A stretch of 23,600 nt of DNA from Verrucomicrobiia bacterium. Its GTDB lineage: Bacteria; Verrucomicrobiota; Verrucomicrobiae; Limisphaerales; JAKPVM01. The position numbers and the translations under genes were made by a program. Positions 14,555 to 21,649 of the stretch are shown here, in pieces (the stretch's first letter is position 1; each line of letters begins with the position of its first letter). The notes under the pieces were generated by a model. The model saw only the letters and a program-made list of their open reading frames with translations. It was not told the DNA's origin and searched no databases. The DNA lies in contig JAOADO010000020.1 in assembly GCA_026417275.1 (NCBI GenBank), positions 1 through 23,600 on the forward strand, in the 5' to 3' direction.

Positions 14555-14769
14555 CTAATAATCCAATCGCAGTCAAATAATAGTTAAAGATTGTTGTTTT
14601 TTCGTCAGGCAAAAACTCAATGTCTTGTGATGTTTATTTATACTAAAGCAATATAATTGTTATGATTATGTTTTGTGCGTTTTATGATTAAAGTATTCTT
14701 ATATTAAAAGAAATTAAAGGAGGCATATTTGTGGTTTTAAAAGGCAAACGATTAAAGACATAAGATTTG

Positions 14770-16629
14770 TCATCCATAGATAACGAGTCTGATGTTATCC
14801 GGGAGGTTGTTTGCGACTTCCTGGACGACATTGCCTCTGAGGATTTCGATAAGTTTTTTGCGTTTCGGAGTACCCAGGATTAAGAGGTCAACGCCATAGG
14901 TTGCCGCTACGTCAACAATGATGGATGCGGGGTTGTTGCCGGTTGCGTATAATGGAAGGATTTCGACGTTTTCGGCATGTCCTAATTTCATGACATGGTA
15001 CATGATTTTTGATGCATTTTTATCGTCGCGCCAGGTTTTAATTTCGTTGAAGTTGTTGCCCATTCCCATTGGTGGGACTGCAATTTCCTGGACGTAAAGG
15101 ACGAATAATCTGGCATTGCGGAGTTTTGCTTCTTCGATTGCGAATTCTATTACTGAGGTGATTCCGCGAACCGCGACCATGATAGTTTGGCACTGGAAAG
15201 ATGAGAGTTTAAAGCTTGGGACTTCTTCCGGGGCAATCTGGGCGGCGATGTGTTCTTTTACAACAAGTGTTCTGTAGCCTGCAAGTTTTTGAGTGTAGCC
15301 GCGGAGGGCGAGTCCGGCTCCGACAACGCATACGGCAAAGAATAAGGCGTCCTGTCTGGTTTTTGCGATTGTTAGTTCGACGGCAAAGAGGACTATAAAT
15401 GTGAGAGCCATTATAATTCGTTCAAACCATTTTAATGGAAGTTTTCTGTTGAACGTGCATGAGCCGAGGTTGACTGTTATGGCGCCGACGACGCCTATTG
15501 CGTAGAGTCCCATGAGGGATTCAAGATTTGATGAAATTGCCGCCACGATTACGGGCATCATTGTAGCAATGATTAGTGAATATGTGGGGACGCCATAGGA
15601 GTTTAGTTTTGTGAAGGAGCGCGGCATTTCGCCATCGCGGCTGAGCATGTATAAGAGTCCAATAAGTGCACCGATGGCGGTATTAACGGCGCTCAGTAAC
15701 AGGAGTCCCACTATTATGCCGGTAACGATGCCGAATATTTTCCCGAATGTGGGGCTTATTGCCATGGAGCCATATTGTTCTGCAAGGAGGCGAATCATGT
15801 CTTCCCACCGTTCTCTTAAGACGGTTTCAAGTTCCTTTGGCAGGGAATACATTGCAAGGGCAAGCAGGGCTGTTCCGAGGACGCATTCGACCGCAACAAC
15901 CAGAATGGCTTTTGTGGCAGTTTTGCTGACTTTAGGTTTTTCGTATGAAGCATCGGGGTCGAGTTTCATAACGCCCGTCATGTTGGCGATTGCCTCCACG
16001 CCGCTGAGGGCAAGTATGAGACTTGTGAAGGCAAGCCAATTTACTGTAAAGCCCTCTTTCATCGGGAGTAGGTTTTTGGTTGTTAAATGGGGGGCGCTTA
16101 GAAAGATTATTAAGAAGACCGCTATTGCCATTGGTACCGCAAGGGTTGCGGCAATACTGCCGGTGTGTTTAGGACCAAAATAATTCATTACGCCAATCAG
16201 GAGTATGAAGCATATTGTGGATATCTGGACGTATTCTTTGGGAATTCCAAAATAGAGCATTCCAGACCAGCAACTCATTGCGGCTGTAACGGTAAAGTTT
16301 GCGATGAGCAATAGGGCTCCAATAACGGCGAGGACGCGGCTCTGGTTTCTTGCGGCTGAATAAACGCCGCCGCCGTCGGGGAAATATTTGCACACGATGG
16401 TGTAGTTGTAGGCTACGCAGGCTGTTAGAAGCAAAACGGCAAGTATTATTGGATAAGAATGGTAGCCAAGCGCAAAAGCGCTTGCGCTGAAGGCAAAACC
16501 GGTGACATAAGCTTTGCTTGTTCCCCAGTCGCCATATAAAAGTCCAGCCGCGCGTTTCCAATCTACGTTTCTTGGTCTGTGAATTCCTGTTCCTTCCATA
16601 CATTTACGGAGGATAGGATTATCCTCCAT
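14770..16629 (-). CDS. APC-family amino acid permease with C-terminal universal stress domain
   Basis: A 619-residue protein. Residues about 25-455 hold some 12 hydrophobic segments with motifs common in the APC superfamily. These include 'YGDWGTSKAYVTGFAFSA' near the first helix, 'NYFGPKHTGSIAA', and 'TSLILALSGVEAIANMTGVMKLDPD', which is the GVE(A) region of helix 6. A cytoplasmic domain of about 140 residues follows, beginning near 'SSFQCQTIMVAVRG' and ending at 'VDLLILGTPKRKKLIEILRGNVVQEV'. This is the Usp fold, but the usual G-x2-G-x9-G-S/T ATP site is altered (GTPK, then GN), so nucleotide binding is doubtful. Such fusions are known as permeases whose stress domain may tune uptake. It is read away from the feo block and has a hairpin right after its start codon. 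Substrate cannot be told from sequence. Confidence 0.88.
   Translation of the reverse strand: MEDNPILRKCMEGTGIHRPRNVDWKRAAGLLYGDWGTSKAYVTGFAFSASAFALGYHSYPIILAVLLLTACVAYNYTIVCKYFPDGGGVYSAARNQSRVLAVIGALLLIANFTVTAAMSCWSGMLYFGIPKEYVQISTICFILLIGVMNYFGPKHTGSIAATLAVPMAIAVFLIIFLSAPHLTTKNLLPMKEGFTVNWLAFTSLILALSGVEAIANMTGVMKLDPDASYEKPKVSKTATKAILVVAVECVLGTALLALAMYSLPKELETVLRERWEDMIRLLAEQYGSMAISPTFGKIFGIVTGIIVGLLLLSAVNTAIGALIGLLYMLSRDGEMPRSFTKLNSYGVPTYSLIIATMMPVIVAAISSNLESLMGLYAIGVVGAITVNLGSCTFNRKLPLKWFERIIMALTFIVLFAVELTIAKTRQDALFFAVCVVGAGLALRGYTQKLAGYRTLVVKEHIAAQIAPEEVPSFKLSSFQCQTIMVAVRGITSVIEFAIEEAKLRNARLFVLYVQEIAVPPMGMGNNFNEIKTWRDDKNASKIMYHVMKLGHAENVEILPLYATGNNPASIIVDVAATYGVDLLILGTPKRKKLIEILRGNVVQEVANNLPDNIRLVIYG
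16608..16627 (-). promoter_or_regulatory. Hairpin covering the start of the permease gene
   Basis: GGAGGATA (16608-16615) and TATCCTCC (16620-16627) form a perfect eight-base inverted repeat with a four-base loop, and the repeat reaches the start codon itself. In the mRNA the stem follows the AUG directly, so it could hinder ribosome loading. No other ribosome binding site is visible upstream. Confidence 0.5.
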
Positions 16630-16708
16630 TTCAAATTCGCGTTTGTTATTTAATTTTCTGCATTAAGGAATTGTTGTTTCGGTTTATGTAAATCCGATTA
16701 AAAAATTA

Positions 16709-16722
16709 ATGACATAAGTCAA
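16709..16722. promoter_or_regulatory. Candidate FNR/CRP-family binding site between permease and feo block
   Basis: ATGAC-ATAA-GTCAA at 16709-16722. This is nine of ten matches to the TTGAC-N4-GTCAA type of palindrome bound by FNR/DNR-like regulators. It lies between two divergent genes, about 66 bases before the first feoA start codon considered here. FNR control of feo is known in other bacteria; the assignment here is inferred from the half-sites alone. Confidence 0.4.
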
Positions 16723-16729
16723 ATTTCAA

Positions 16730-16757
16730 TTTCAAAGCATTTAGAATGCATTTGAAA
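16730..16757. promoter_or_regulatory. Long inverted repeat upstream of feoA
   Basis: TTTCAAAGCATT (16730-16741) and AATGCATTTGAAA (16745-16757) form a 12-base stem with one bulged A and a three-base gap (TAG). The right arm overlaps TTGAAA (16752-16757), a weak -35 that has TAGTTT (16774-16779) 16 bases on. A repressor at this spot would block that promoter. The sequence does not fit the usual Fur box, so an iron regulator of another family, or merely an RNA hairpin, is possible. Confidence 0.5.
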
Positions 16758-16787
16758 ATCTTAAAATATCTGATAGTTTAGGTCAAG

Positions 16788-17120
16788 GTGAACAAATTCA
16801 GACACAGATTCAGATGGGGAGTGAAACGGGACAGGGAACATTCGCCGGGCGAAGGTTCTTTGAGAAAAGGGGTATGCCCTTTGAGCGAGGTCAAGGAGGG
16901 TACTGTGGTTAAGATTAAACAGTTGTTAGCCTGTCCAGAAATGTGTCAGAGACTCAGGGAAATGGGGTTATGCGAGGAGCAGCAAATTCGTTTATTGCTT
17001 AAAGAATCCAATCTTATATGCCAGATTTGCAACATGAGGCTTGGTTTAAGCAGTGAACTTGCTGATTCAATACTTGTTGAGCCGATTTCAAATAAAAAGT
17101 CAGATAAGTCCGTTTTATAA
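16788..17120 (+). CDS. feoA: Cysteine-rich FeoA-like protein
   Basis: The frame opens at a GTG (16788) and gives 110 residues. The first 29 are charged and unlike the family, so in-frame TTG codons at 16860 or 16881, each with a purine-rich stretch upstream, may be the true start. The core 'CPLSEVKEGTVVKIKQLLACPEMCQRLREMGLCEEQQIRLL...ICQICNMRLGLSSELADSILVEP' is an SH3-like FeoA domain of about 75 residues. In the 110-residue numbering it contains cysteines at 30, 49, 53, 62, 78 and 81, with CxxxC and CxxC spacings, which is unusual since most FeoA proteins have none. The protein likely acts at the cytoplasmic side of FeoB to support Fe(II) uptake; the cysteines could bind iron or an Fe-S cluster (inference). 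It is first in the feo block, directly before a second feoA. Confidence 0.82.
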   Translation: MNKFRHRFRWGVKRDREHSPGEGSLRKGVCPLSEVKEGTVVKIKQLLACPEMCQRLREMGLCEEQQIRLLLKESNLICQICNMRLGLSSELADSILVEPISNKKSDKSVL

Positions 17121-17225
17121 GCAGATTTGTTGGAAACACGGAATTTTGATGTTGTTGTTTTTTGTGATGAATTAAAAAAGAGCTGGCTAAGAAGGATAAT
17201 AGAAAAATTAAAATCTGGATTGAAA

Positions 17226-17483
17226 ATGACAGTCGTCGGCACACCGCTAACCCGGATGGCAGTTGGGAGCAAGCTTGTAGTCGCAGGTATAGATTTGCCA
17301 TCTGAAACTCGGGATCGTTTGTATGAACTTGGACTTGTTGCGGGGACTCAGGTTGAGCTTGTGAGGTTTGCTCCGCTTGGGGACCCGGTGGAGGTAAAAG
17401 TCAGGGGCTATCGGCTTACAATTCCGCGCCACGAGGCAGACCATATTCTGGTTACGCCATTGGATTTGTTTCACAATAAATAA
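17226..17483 (+). CDS. feoA: Second FeoA protein
   Basis: I choose the ATG at 17226 (85 residues), which begins 'MTVVGTPLTRMAVGSKLVVAGIDL'. The frame opens at a TTG (17127) only 6 bases after the first feoA, adding 33 residues that look less conserved. The FeoA core is complete: 'RDRLYELGLVAGTQVELVRFAPLGDPVEVKVRGYRLTIPRHEADHILV', with the RLYELGL and APLGDP motifs of the family. It has no cysteine in the core, unlike the first copy, so the two copies probably have different roles. It is 89 bases ahead of feoB and probably shares its transcript. Family certain, start moderate. Confidence 0.88.
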   Translation: MTVVGTPLTRMAVGSKLVVAGIDLPSETRDRLYELGLVAGTQVELVRFAPLGDPVEVKVRGYRLTIPRHEADHILVTPLDLFHNK

Positions 17484-17572
17484 TTTTCTTCTCTTCTGTG
17501 GCTATACTTTACAAAAGAATAAAATATAAGATTCTATATAAGATTTTTAAATAATTTGCATTGGGCGAATAA

Positions 17573-19936
17573 ATGGACAGGGAAACATCTAAACAAGTTG
17601 AAAGAAGAACGTTTTTTGTTGCTCTTACGGGAAATCCAAATAGTGGGAAAACCACTGTTTTTAATGCTCTGACGGGACTGCGCGCAAAAGTTGGCAATTA
17701 TCCCGGGGTGACTGTTGAAAGGAAAGAGGGCAAACTCAAGGGTACGCCTGCGGATAAAGAGGTGGTCGTTCTTGATTTGCCAGGAACATATAGTATGTCT
17801 TCAAAGTCCCTGGATGAGCAGGTTGCAAGAGACATTTTGTTAAATCGGATAAAAGAAATTCCTGTTCCCTCAGCAATTATAATTGTTATTGATGCGTCCA
17901 ATCTTCAAAGAAATCTTTATTATGCCACTCAGGTTATTGAGCTTGGATATCCTGTTATACTTGCATTGAATATGATGGATGTTGCGGCTCAAAATGGGCA
18001 ATTGATAAATATAGATAAATTGTCTCGTTTTCTGAATGTTCCAATAATTCCGATGGTCGCTTCCAAGAAGGAGGGGATTACCGCGTTGCGGCAATCAATT
18101 ATTGAGATTGTTTCCCAGATTGGGAATGTTGGTTCAATTGGCGACGAAAAGGAAATTCGGGGAAAACAGGGAATCCGCAACGAGGGGTTATTTGTTCAAA
18201 AACGGGATTTATTCTGGAAGATGCCTGTGGTTTATCGCGCTGAAATTCAAAAAATTGCGGCAATGCTTGAGGACCTGGGCACTCGCGTTATTAACCCGGA
18301 AGCTGAATCTTTATTAATTTTAACCGATGACGCCGCCCTGGGAAAGCCGGGGGAATTTTATACAGAGGAGGTTGTTGCGGCGGTTTATGATGCCCGAAAA
18401 CGGATTGAATCCAGCGGCGGGGATTGGAAGACCGACCCTATTGAAGGGCGGTATGAGTTAATATCAAAGATTTACTCTGAAACCACCACACAATTGCTTA
18501 CAGTTGAAGAAACGTTCAGCGACCGACTGGATAGAATAATTACGCACAGGTTCTGGGGCATTGTGATTTTTCTTATGATTATGCTTGTGATGTTTCAGAG
18601 CATTTTCAGGCTTGCGAAGATTCCGATGGAGTTTTTGAGTTCTGTGGTTGAACGGCTGGGTCAATGGGTTCTTGAAATCATGCCACCCGGGGCGCTCACG
18701 GATTTGTTGACTGACGGGGTGATTGCCGGGGTAGGCGCCGTGGTGGTGTTTTTACCGCAGATTTTGCTGTTATTCTTATTTTTGAGCCTTCTTGAAGACA
18801 CTGGTTACATGTCCAGGGCGGCTTTTATAATGGACAGGATTATGGGAAAGGTTGGGCTTCATGGTAAGGCTTTTATTCCTTTGTTAAGTTCATTTGCCTG
18901 CGCGATTCCTGGAATAATGGCGGCTCGAACAATCGAAAGTCATAAAGACAGGCTCGTTACAATACTTATTGCGCCGCTTATGAGTTGTTCGGCTCGTTTG
19001 CCAGTTTATACTGTATTAATAAGCGCTTGCATTCCGGACATTAAAGTGTTTGGTTTTTTTCGTTTGCAGGGGCTTGTGTTGATGGGGGCTTATTTGTTGG
19101 GAATTATTCTTGCCCTAATGATGGCTTTTATTTTTAAGAAGACGATTTTAAAAGGCGATATACCGATGTTATTGATGGAGTTGCCGCCTTATAAAAAGCC
19201 AGCGGTGTGGACGACAATGCATCACATGTGGGACAGGTCAATAATTTTTCTAAAACAGGCTGGCACCATAATTCTGGCTATCAATATTGTTTTATGGTTT
19301 TTGATGTCTTATCCTAAAGGGGATGTCGAAAAAGAATACGCGGTTAGACGCACCGAGACTATAAAAAAATATTATGGAACCAATTTGATGATGGAGACGA
19401 TTGAGCAATTACGGACAAATATGGTGGAAACTTCAACGATTGATAAGGAGGGTGTGGAAAAAGCAAAGAGGGAATTGGCGGAGATTGATAAAGAAGAGTC
19501 TATAGAAAGGCTCAGTAAAAGTTTTGCTGGCATGCTTGGCAAGGCGATTGAACCGGTCATAGCGCCGCTTGGGTTTGATTGGAAAATCGGGATAGGAATT
19601 GTTTCCAGTTTTGCCGCAAGGGAAACATTTGTAAGCACCATGGCTGTGATATATAATGTTGGTTCAGATAAAGAGGAGACCAGCGCAGTTTCTGTGGCAA
19701 ATGCTTTTAAAGAGCAAAAAAGGGGAGATGGGACAAAACTTTTTACTCCGCTTACTGGAATAACACTTATTATTTTTTATATTTGCGCTTTGCAATGTGC
19801 TTCGACGGTTGTAGTTGTCCGCAGAGAAACAAATTCATGGAAGTGGACTGTGTTTCAATGGTTTTATCTCGGTGCGCTGGCATGGACGCTTTCTTTTTTA
19901 ACGCGGAGCATCGGCAAAATGTTAGGTTATTATTAA
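17573..19936 (+). CDS. feoB: Fe(II) transport protein B (FeoB)
   Basis: A 787-residue FeoB. The N-terminal G domain shows 'GNPNSGKTT' (residues 20-27), 'DLPGTYS' (68-74), 'NMMD' (133-136) and 'VASKKEG' (about 162-168). It is followed by a linker, then membrane segments beginning near residue 325. The first gate region 'SFACAIPGIMAARTIESHKDRLVTILIAPLMSCSARLPVY' and the second 'SFAARETFVSTMAVIYN' contain the conserved Cys and Gly residues that line the iron path. A soluble insert of about 100 residues lies before the second gate. It takes up Fe(II) across the inner membrane with GTP control. It follows two feoA genes and is followed by a metal-transporter-like gene, so the block is a plausible iron or transition-metal operon. 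FeoC was not found. Confidence 0.97.
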   Translation: MDRETSKQVERRTFFVALTGNPNSGKTTVFNALTGLRAKVGNYPGVTVERKEGKLKGTPADKEVVVLDLPGTYSMSSKSLDEQVARDILLNRIKEIPVPSAIIIVIDASNLQRNLYYATQVIELGYPVILALNMMDVAAQNGQLINIDKLSRFLNVPIIPMVASKKEGITALRQSIIEIVSQIGNVGSIGDEKEIRGKQGIRNEGLFVQKRDLFWKMPVVYRAEIQKIAAMLEDLGTRVINPEAESLLILTDDAALGKPGEFYTEEVVAAVYDARKRIESSGGDWKTDPIEGRYELISKIYSETTTQLLTVEETFSDRLDRIITHRFWGIVIFLMIMLVMFQSIFRLAKIPMEFLSSVVERLGQWVLEIMPPGALTDLLTDGVIAGVGAVVVFLPQILLLFLFLSLLEDTGYMSRAAFIMDRIMGKVGLHGKAFIPLLSSFACAIPGIMAARTIESHKDRLVTILIAPLMSCSARLPVYTVLISACIPDIKVFGFFRLQGLVLMGAYLLGIILALMMAFIFKKTILKGDIPMLLMELPPYKKPAVWTTMHHMWDRSIIFLKQAGTIILAINIVLWFLMSYPKGDVEKEYAVRRTETIKKYYGTNLMMETIEQLRTNMVETSTIDKEGVEKAKRELAEIDKEESIERLSKSFAGMLGKAIEPVIAPLGFDWKIGIGIVSSFAARETFVSTMAVIYNVGSDKEETSAVSVANAFKEQKRGDGTKLFTPLTGITLIIFYICALQCASTVVVVRRETNSWKWTVFQWFYLGALAWTLSFLTRSIGKMLGYY

Positions 19937-19951
19937 TGAAGAGGTTTTAAA

Positions 19952-20025
19952 ATGAAAACTTTACTTATTGGACGGGTCCTGTTATGATTCATAAAAAATT
20001 GAATTTTAAAATAAAAGGGACCTAA
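19952..20025 (+). other. Two tiny chained open frames between feoB and the UreH-like gene
   Basis: ATG at 19952-19954 opens an 11-residue frame (MKTLLIGRVLL) ending with TGA at 19985-19987. A second ATG at 19984 overlaps it (ATGA) and opens a 13-residue frame ending with TAA at 20023-20025, which in turn overlaps the ATG of the next gene by one base. An AGAGG lies before the first ATG. The chain looks like translational coupling, but such short frames arise by chance often, and neither peptide is recognised. Confidence 0.3.
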
Positions 20026-20693
20026 TGATTTTAGCTGGATTAAGTGGTTTGCTTGCCGGAACAGTGCATGTGGTGTCGGGTCCGGATCATCTTGCCGCAG
20101 TGGCGCCCCTGGCGCTGGATTCTAAAAGCGGAGCATGGAGGGTTGGTTTAAAGTGGGGGTTTGGGCACGCCAGCGGAGTTATTGTAATAGGTCTTTTATC
20201 TGTTTTATTGCGCGGCATTCTTCCGATAGATTTACTTTCGGGATGGGCGGAAAGGTTTGTCGGCATTGTGCTTATCGGGATTGGTCTATGGGGGTTAAAA
20301 CGGGCATATTCTGCGCATGTGCACGAACATCCCCACGACCACGAAGAAACCACGCATTCTCATTTCCATATTCATTTAGACAGGGAAAAACACGAGGAAA
20401 AGCCGCATATTCATACACATACAGCATTTGCGATTGGCACAATTCATGGACTTGCCGGCAGTTCGCATTTTTTGGGTGTTTTGCCGGCCCTGGCGTTTCC
20501 AAGTCATACGCACGCGGTTGCTTATCTGATGGCTTATGGCATAGGAACGATTTGCTCAATGATCATATTTTCAAGTGTTATTGGTGAGCTTTCGAGAAAG
20601 TATGCCAATGCAACGCTAAAATTTTATAAGTTTTCAATGAGCACGCTTTCGGTGGTTGCAATTGGTGTTGGAATTGTATGGTTATTTCAGTAA
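20025..20693 (+). CDS. UreH/NiCoT-like membrane transporter with His-rich loop
   Basis: A 222-residue membrane protein. It begins 'MILAGLSGLLAGTVHVVSGPDHLAAVAPLAL', where H15 and D21-H22 match the HxxxxxDH signature of nickel/cobalt transporters of the UreH and NiCoT/RcnA group. 'TIHGLAGSSHFLGVLPAL' echoes the matching motif in the second half. A loop of about 40 residues between them is packed with His, Asp and Glu (for example HVHEHPHDHEE and HSHFHIHL), a likely metal-binding buffer. About six membrane segments are visible. Its ATG overlaps a small upstream frame, and it lies 88 bases after feoB on the same strand, so it probably belongs to the same operon. Metal could be Ni, Co or Fe; sequence alone cannot tell. 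No urease genes are in the window. Confidence 0.85.
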   Translation: MILAGLSGLLAGTVHVVSGPDHLAAVAPLALDSKSGAWRVGLKWGFGHASGVIVIGLLSVLLRGILPIDLLSGWAERFVGIVLIGIGLWGLKRAYSAHVHEHPHDHEETTHSHFHIHLDREKHEEKPHIHTHTAFAIGTIHGLAGSSHFLGVLPALAFPSHTHAVAYLMAYGIGTICSMIIFSSVIGELSRKYANATLKFYKFSMSTLSVVAIGVGIVWLFQ

Positions 20694-20709
20694 AATCATG
20701 GTTGATTTT
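20692..20709 (+). terminator. Weak AT-rich terminator after the UreH-like gene
   Basis: AAAATCA (20692-20698) pairs with TGATTTT (20703-20709) around TGGT, followed by a T, with the stop codon TAA overlapping the left arm. The stem is AT-rich and the tail short, so termination may be partial. Confidence 0.4.
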
Positions 20710-20805
20710 TATATGAAAGTGTTTGAGTTAATTTATAATTGGACTGAATAAGTGGTTAGTATGAAGTTAGATTGTAAAAAAAACAGATGAAATAATAGTT
20801 GTATC

Positions 20806-21642
20806 ATGCCTGCAGTATTGACATCGGAGGAAGAGGCGCAATTGCGAACAACCGTCGAGATGTTCGAGGTCATCGTGCAGTCCCAGCCCGATGATTTTCA
20901 GTCCTGGGAAATTTTAAAGGAAGCGTATTCAAAACTTGGCAAGGAAAATGAAGCCCTTCACGCCTCGAAGAGAATTGCGGAATCTTATATAAAACTGGGA
21001 CAGCTTTCATCTGCGATTCTTGAATATGAGACAATTTTACAAAGATATCCGGATGACCCCGATGTAAAGAAAGCGCTTGCGGAGATTGAACGCCGCGCGA
21101 CTTCAAGTTTTGGGCAGTTGCCAACCGCGTCTCTTCAGGAATCAACAGGAAGAGAGGCAGAAGCGATTAAAGACAAAAATGTCTTTGAGTTAGACGATGG
21201 GAAATCGGAGATGTACAAGGTTTTTGTTGATTCAAAATTAATCTCTCCCACAGATTTTGAGTTGTATTGGCCCAGCGTAGATTTAAGGTATCCACCGCAA
21301 AAAATAATAGAGCCTTTTTTGCATATTCTTAATGAGCGGAATATTGCACCCATAGAAAAAACTTTAAAATTTCTGTGTGAAAAGACCAGGTTTGGTTTTA
21401 TTCCGCTTGATAAGTATGATATTGATATTGAACTTGCGAGGTCTTTCCCGAAGGAAATTTGCATGAGATGGTGTGTTTTGCCATTCGACAGAATGAGTAA
21501 AACGGTAATGGTTGGCACCGTTAATCCTTTTAATAAGCAGGCTTTTGACGAGTTAAAATCGGCAACGAACTATCGAATTTTGTGGTATATATCTCCGCCA
21601 CAAGATTTGATGAAACAAATTCGCAAAATCTATCGCCTCTAA
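20806..21642 (+). CDS. TPR protein with a degenerate MshEN (GspE N-terminal) domain
   Basis: A 278-residue protein. Residues about 20-95 form helical repeats of the TPR type ('AYSKLGKENEALHASKRIAESYIKLGQLSSAILEYETILQRYPDDPDVKKALAEI'). An acidic linker follows. The rest (about 135-275) resembles the MshEN domain found at the N-terminus of PilB/GspE ATPases: 'FIPLDKYDIDIELARSFPKEICMRWCVLPFDRMSKTVMVGTVNPFNKQAFDELKSAT' matches the conserved PxD...LP...R...P run. It has no ATPase part. It starts without a clear ribosome binding site and lies 7 bases before the ATPase gene, so they are surely expressed together. It may act as an adaptor linking the ATPase to the assembly machine. This is inference from domain content. 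Confidence 0.82.
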   Translation: MPAVLTSEEEAQLRTTVEMFEVIVQSQPDDFQSWEILKEAYSKLGKENEALHASKRIAESYIKLGQLSSAILEYETILQRYPDDPDVKKALAEIERRATSSFGQLPTASLQESTGREAEAIKDKNVFELDDGKSEMYKVFVDSKLISPTDFELYWPSVDLRYPPQKIIEPFLHILNERNIAPIEKTLKFLCEKTRFGFIPLDKYDIDIELARSFPKEICMRWCVLPFDRMSKTVMVGTVNPFNKQAFDELKSATNYRILWYISPPQDLMKQIRKIYRL

Positions 21643-21649
21643 TGTTGTT

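Noticed and set aside
14731..14763. GTG-started frame of ten codons with a strong AAAGGAGG upstream
   Set aside because: It points into the 3' end of the permease on the opposite strand, the peptide is too short to judge, and there is no gene it could lead.
15611..16183. Plus-strand frame of 190 codons within the permease region
   Set aside because: It is antisense to a well-supported APC permease and looks like a composition effect of the membrane segments.
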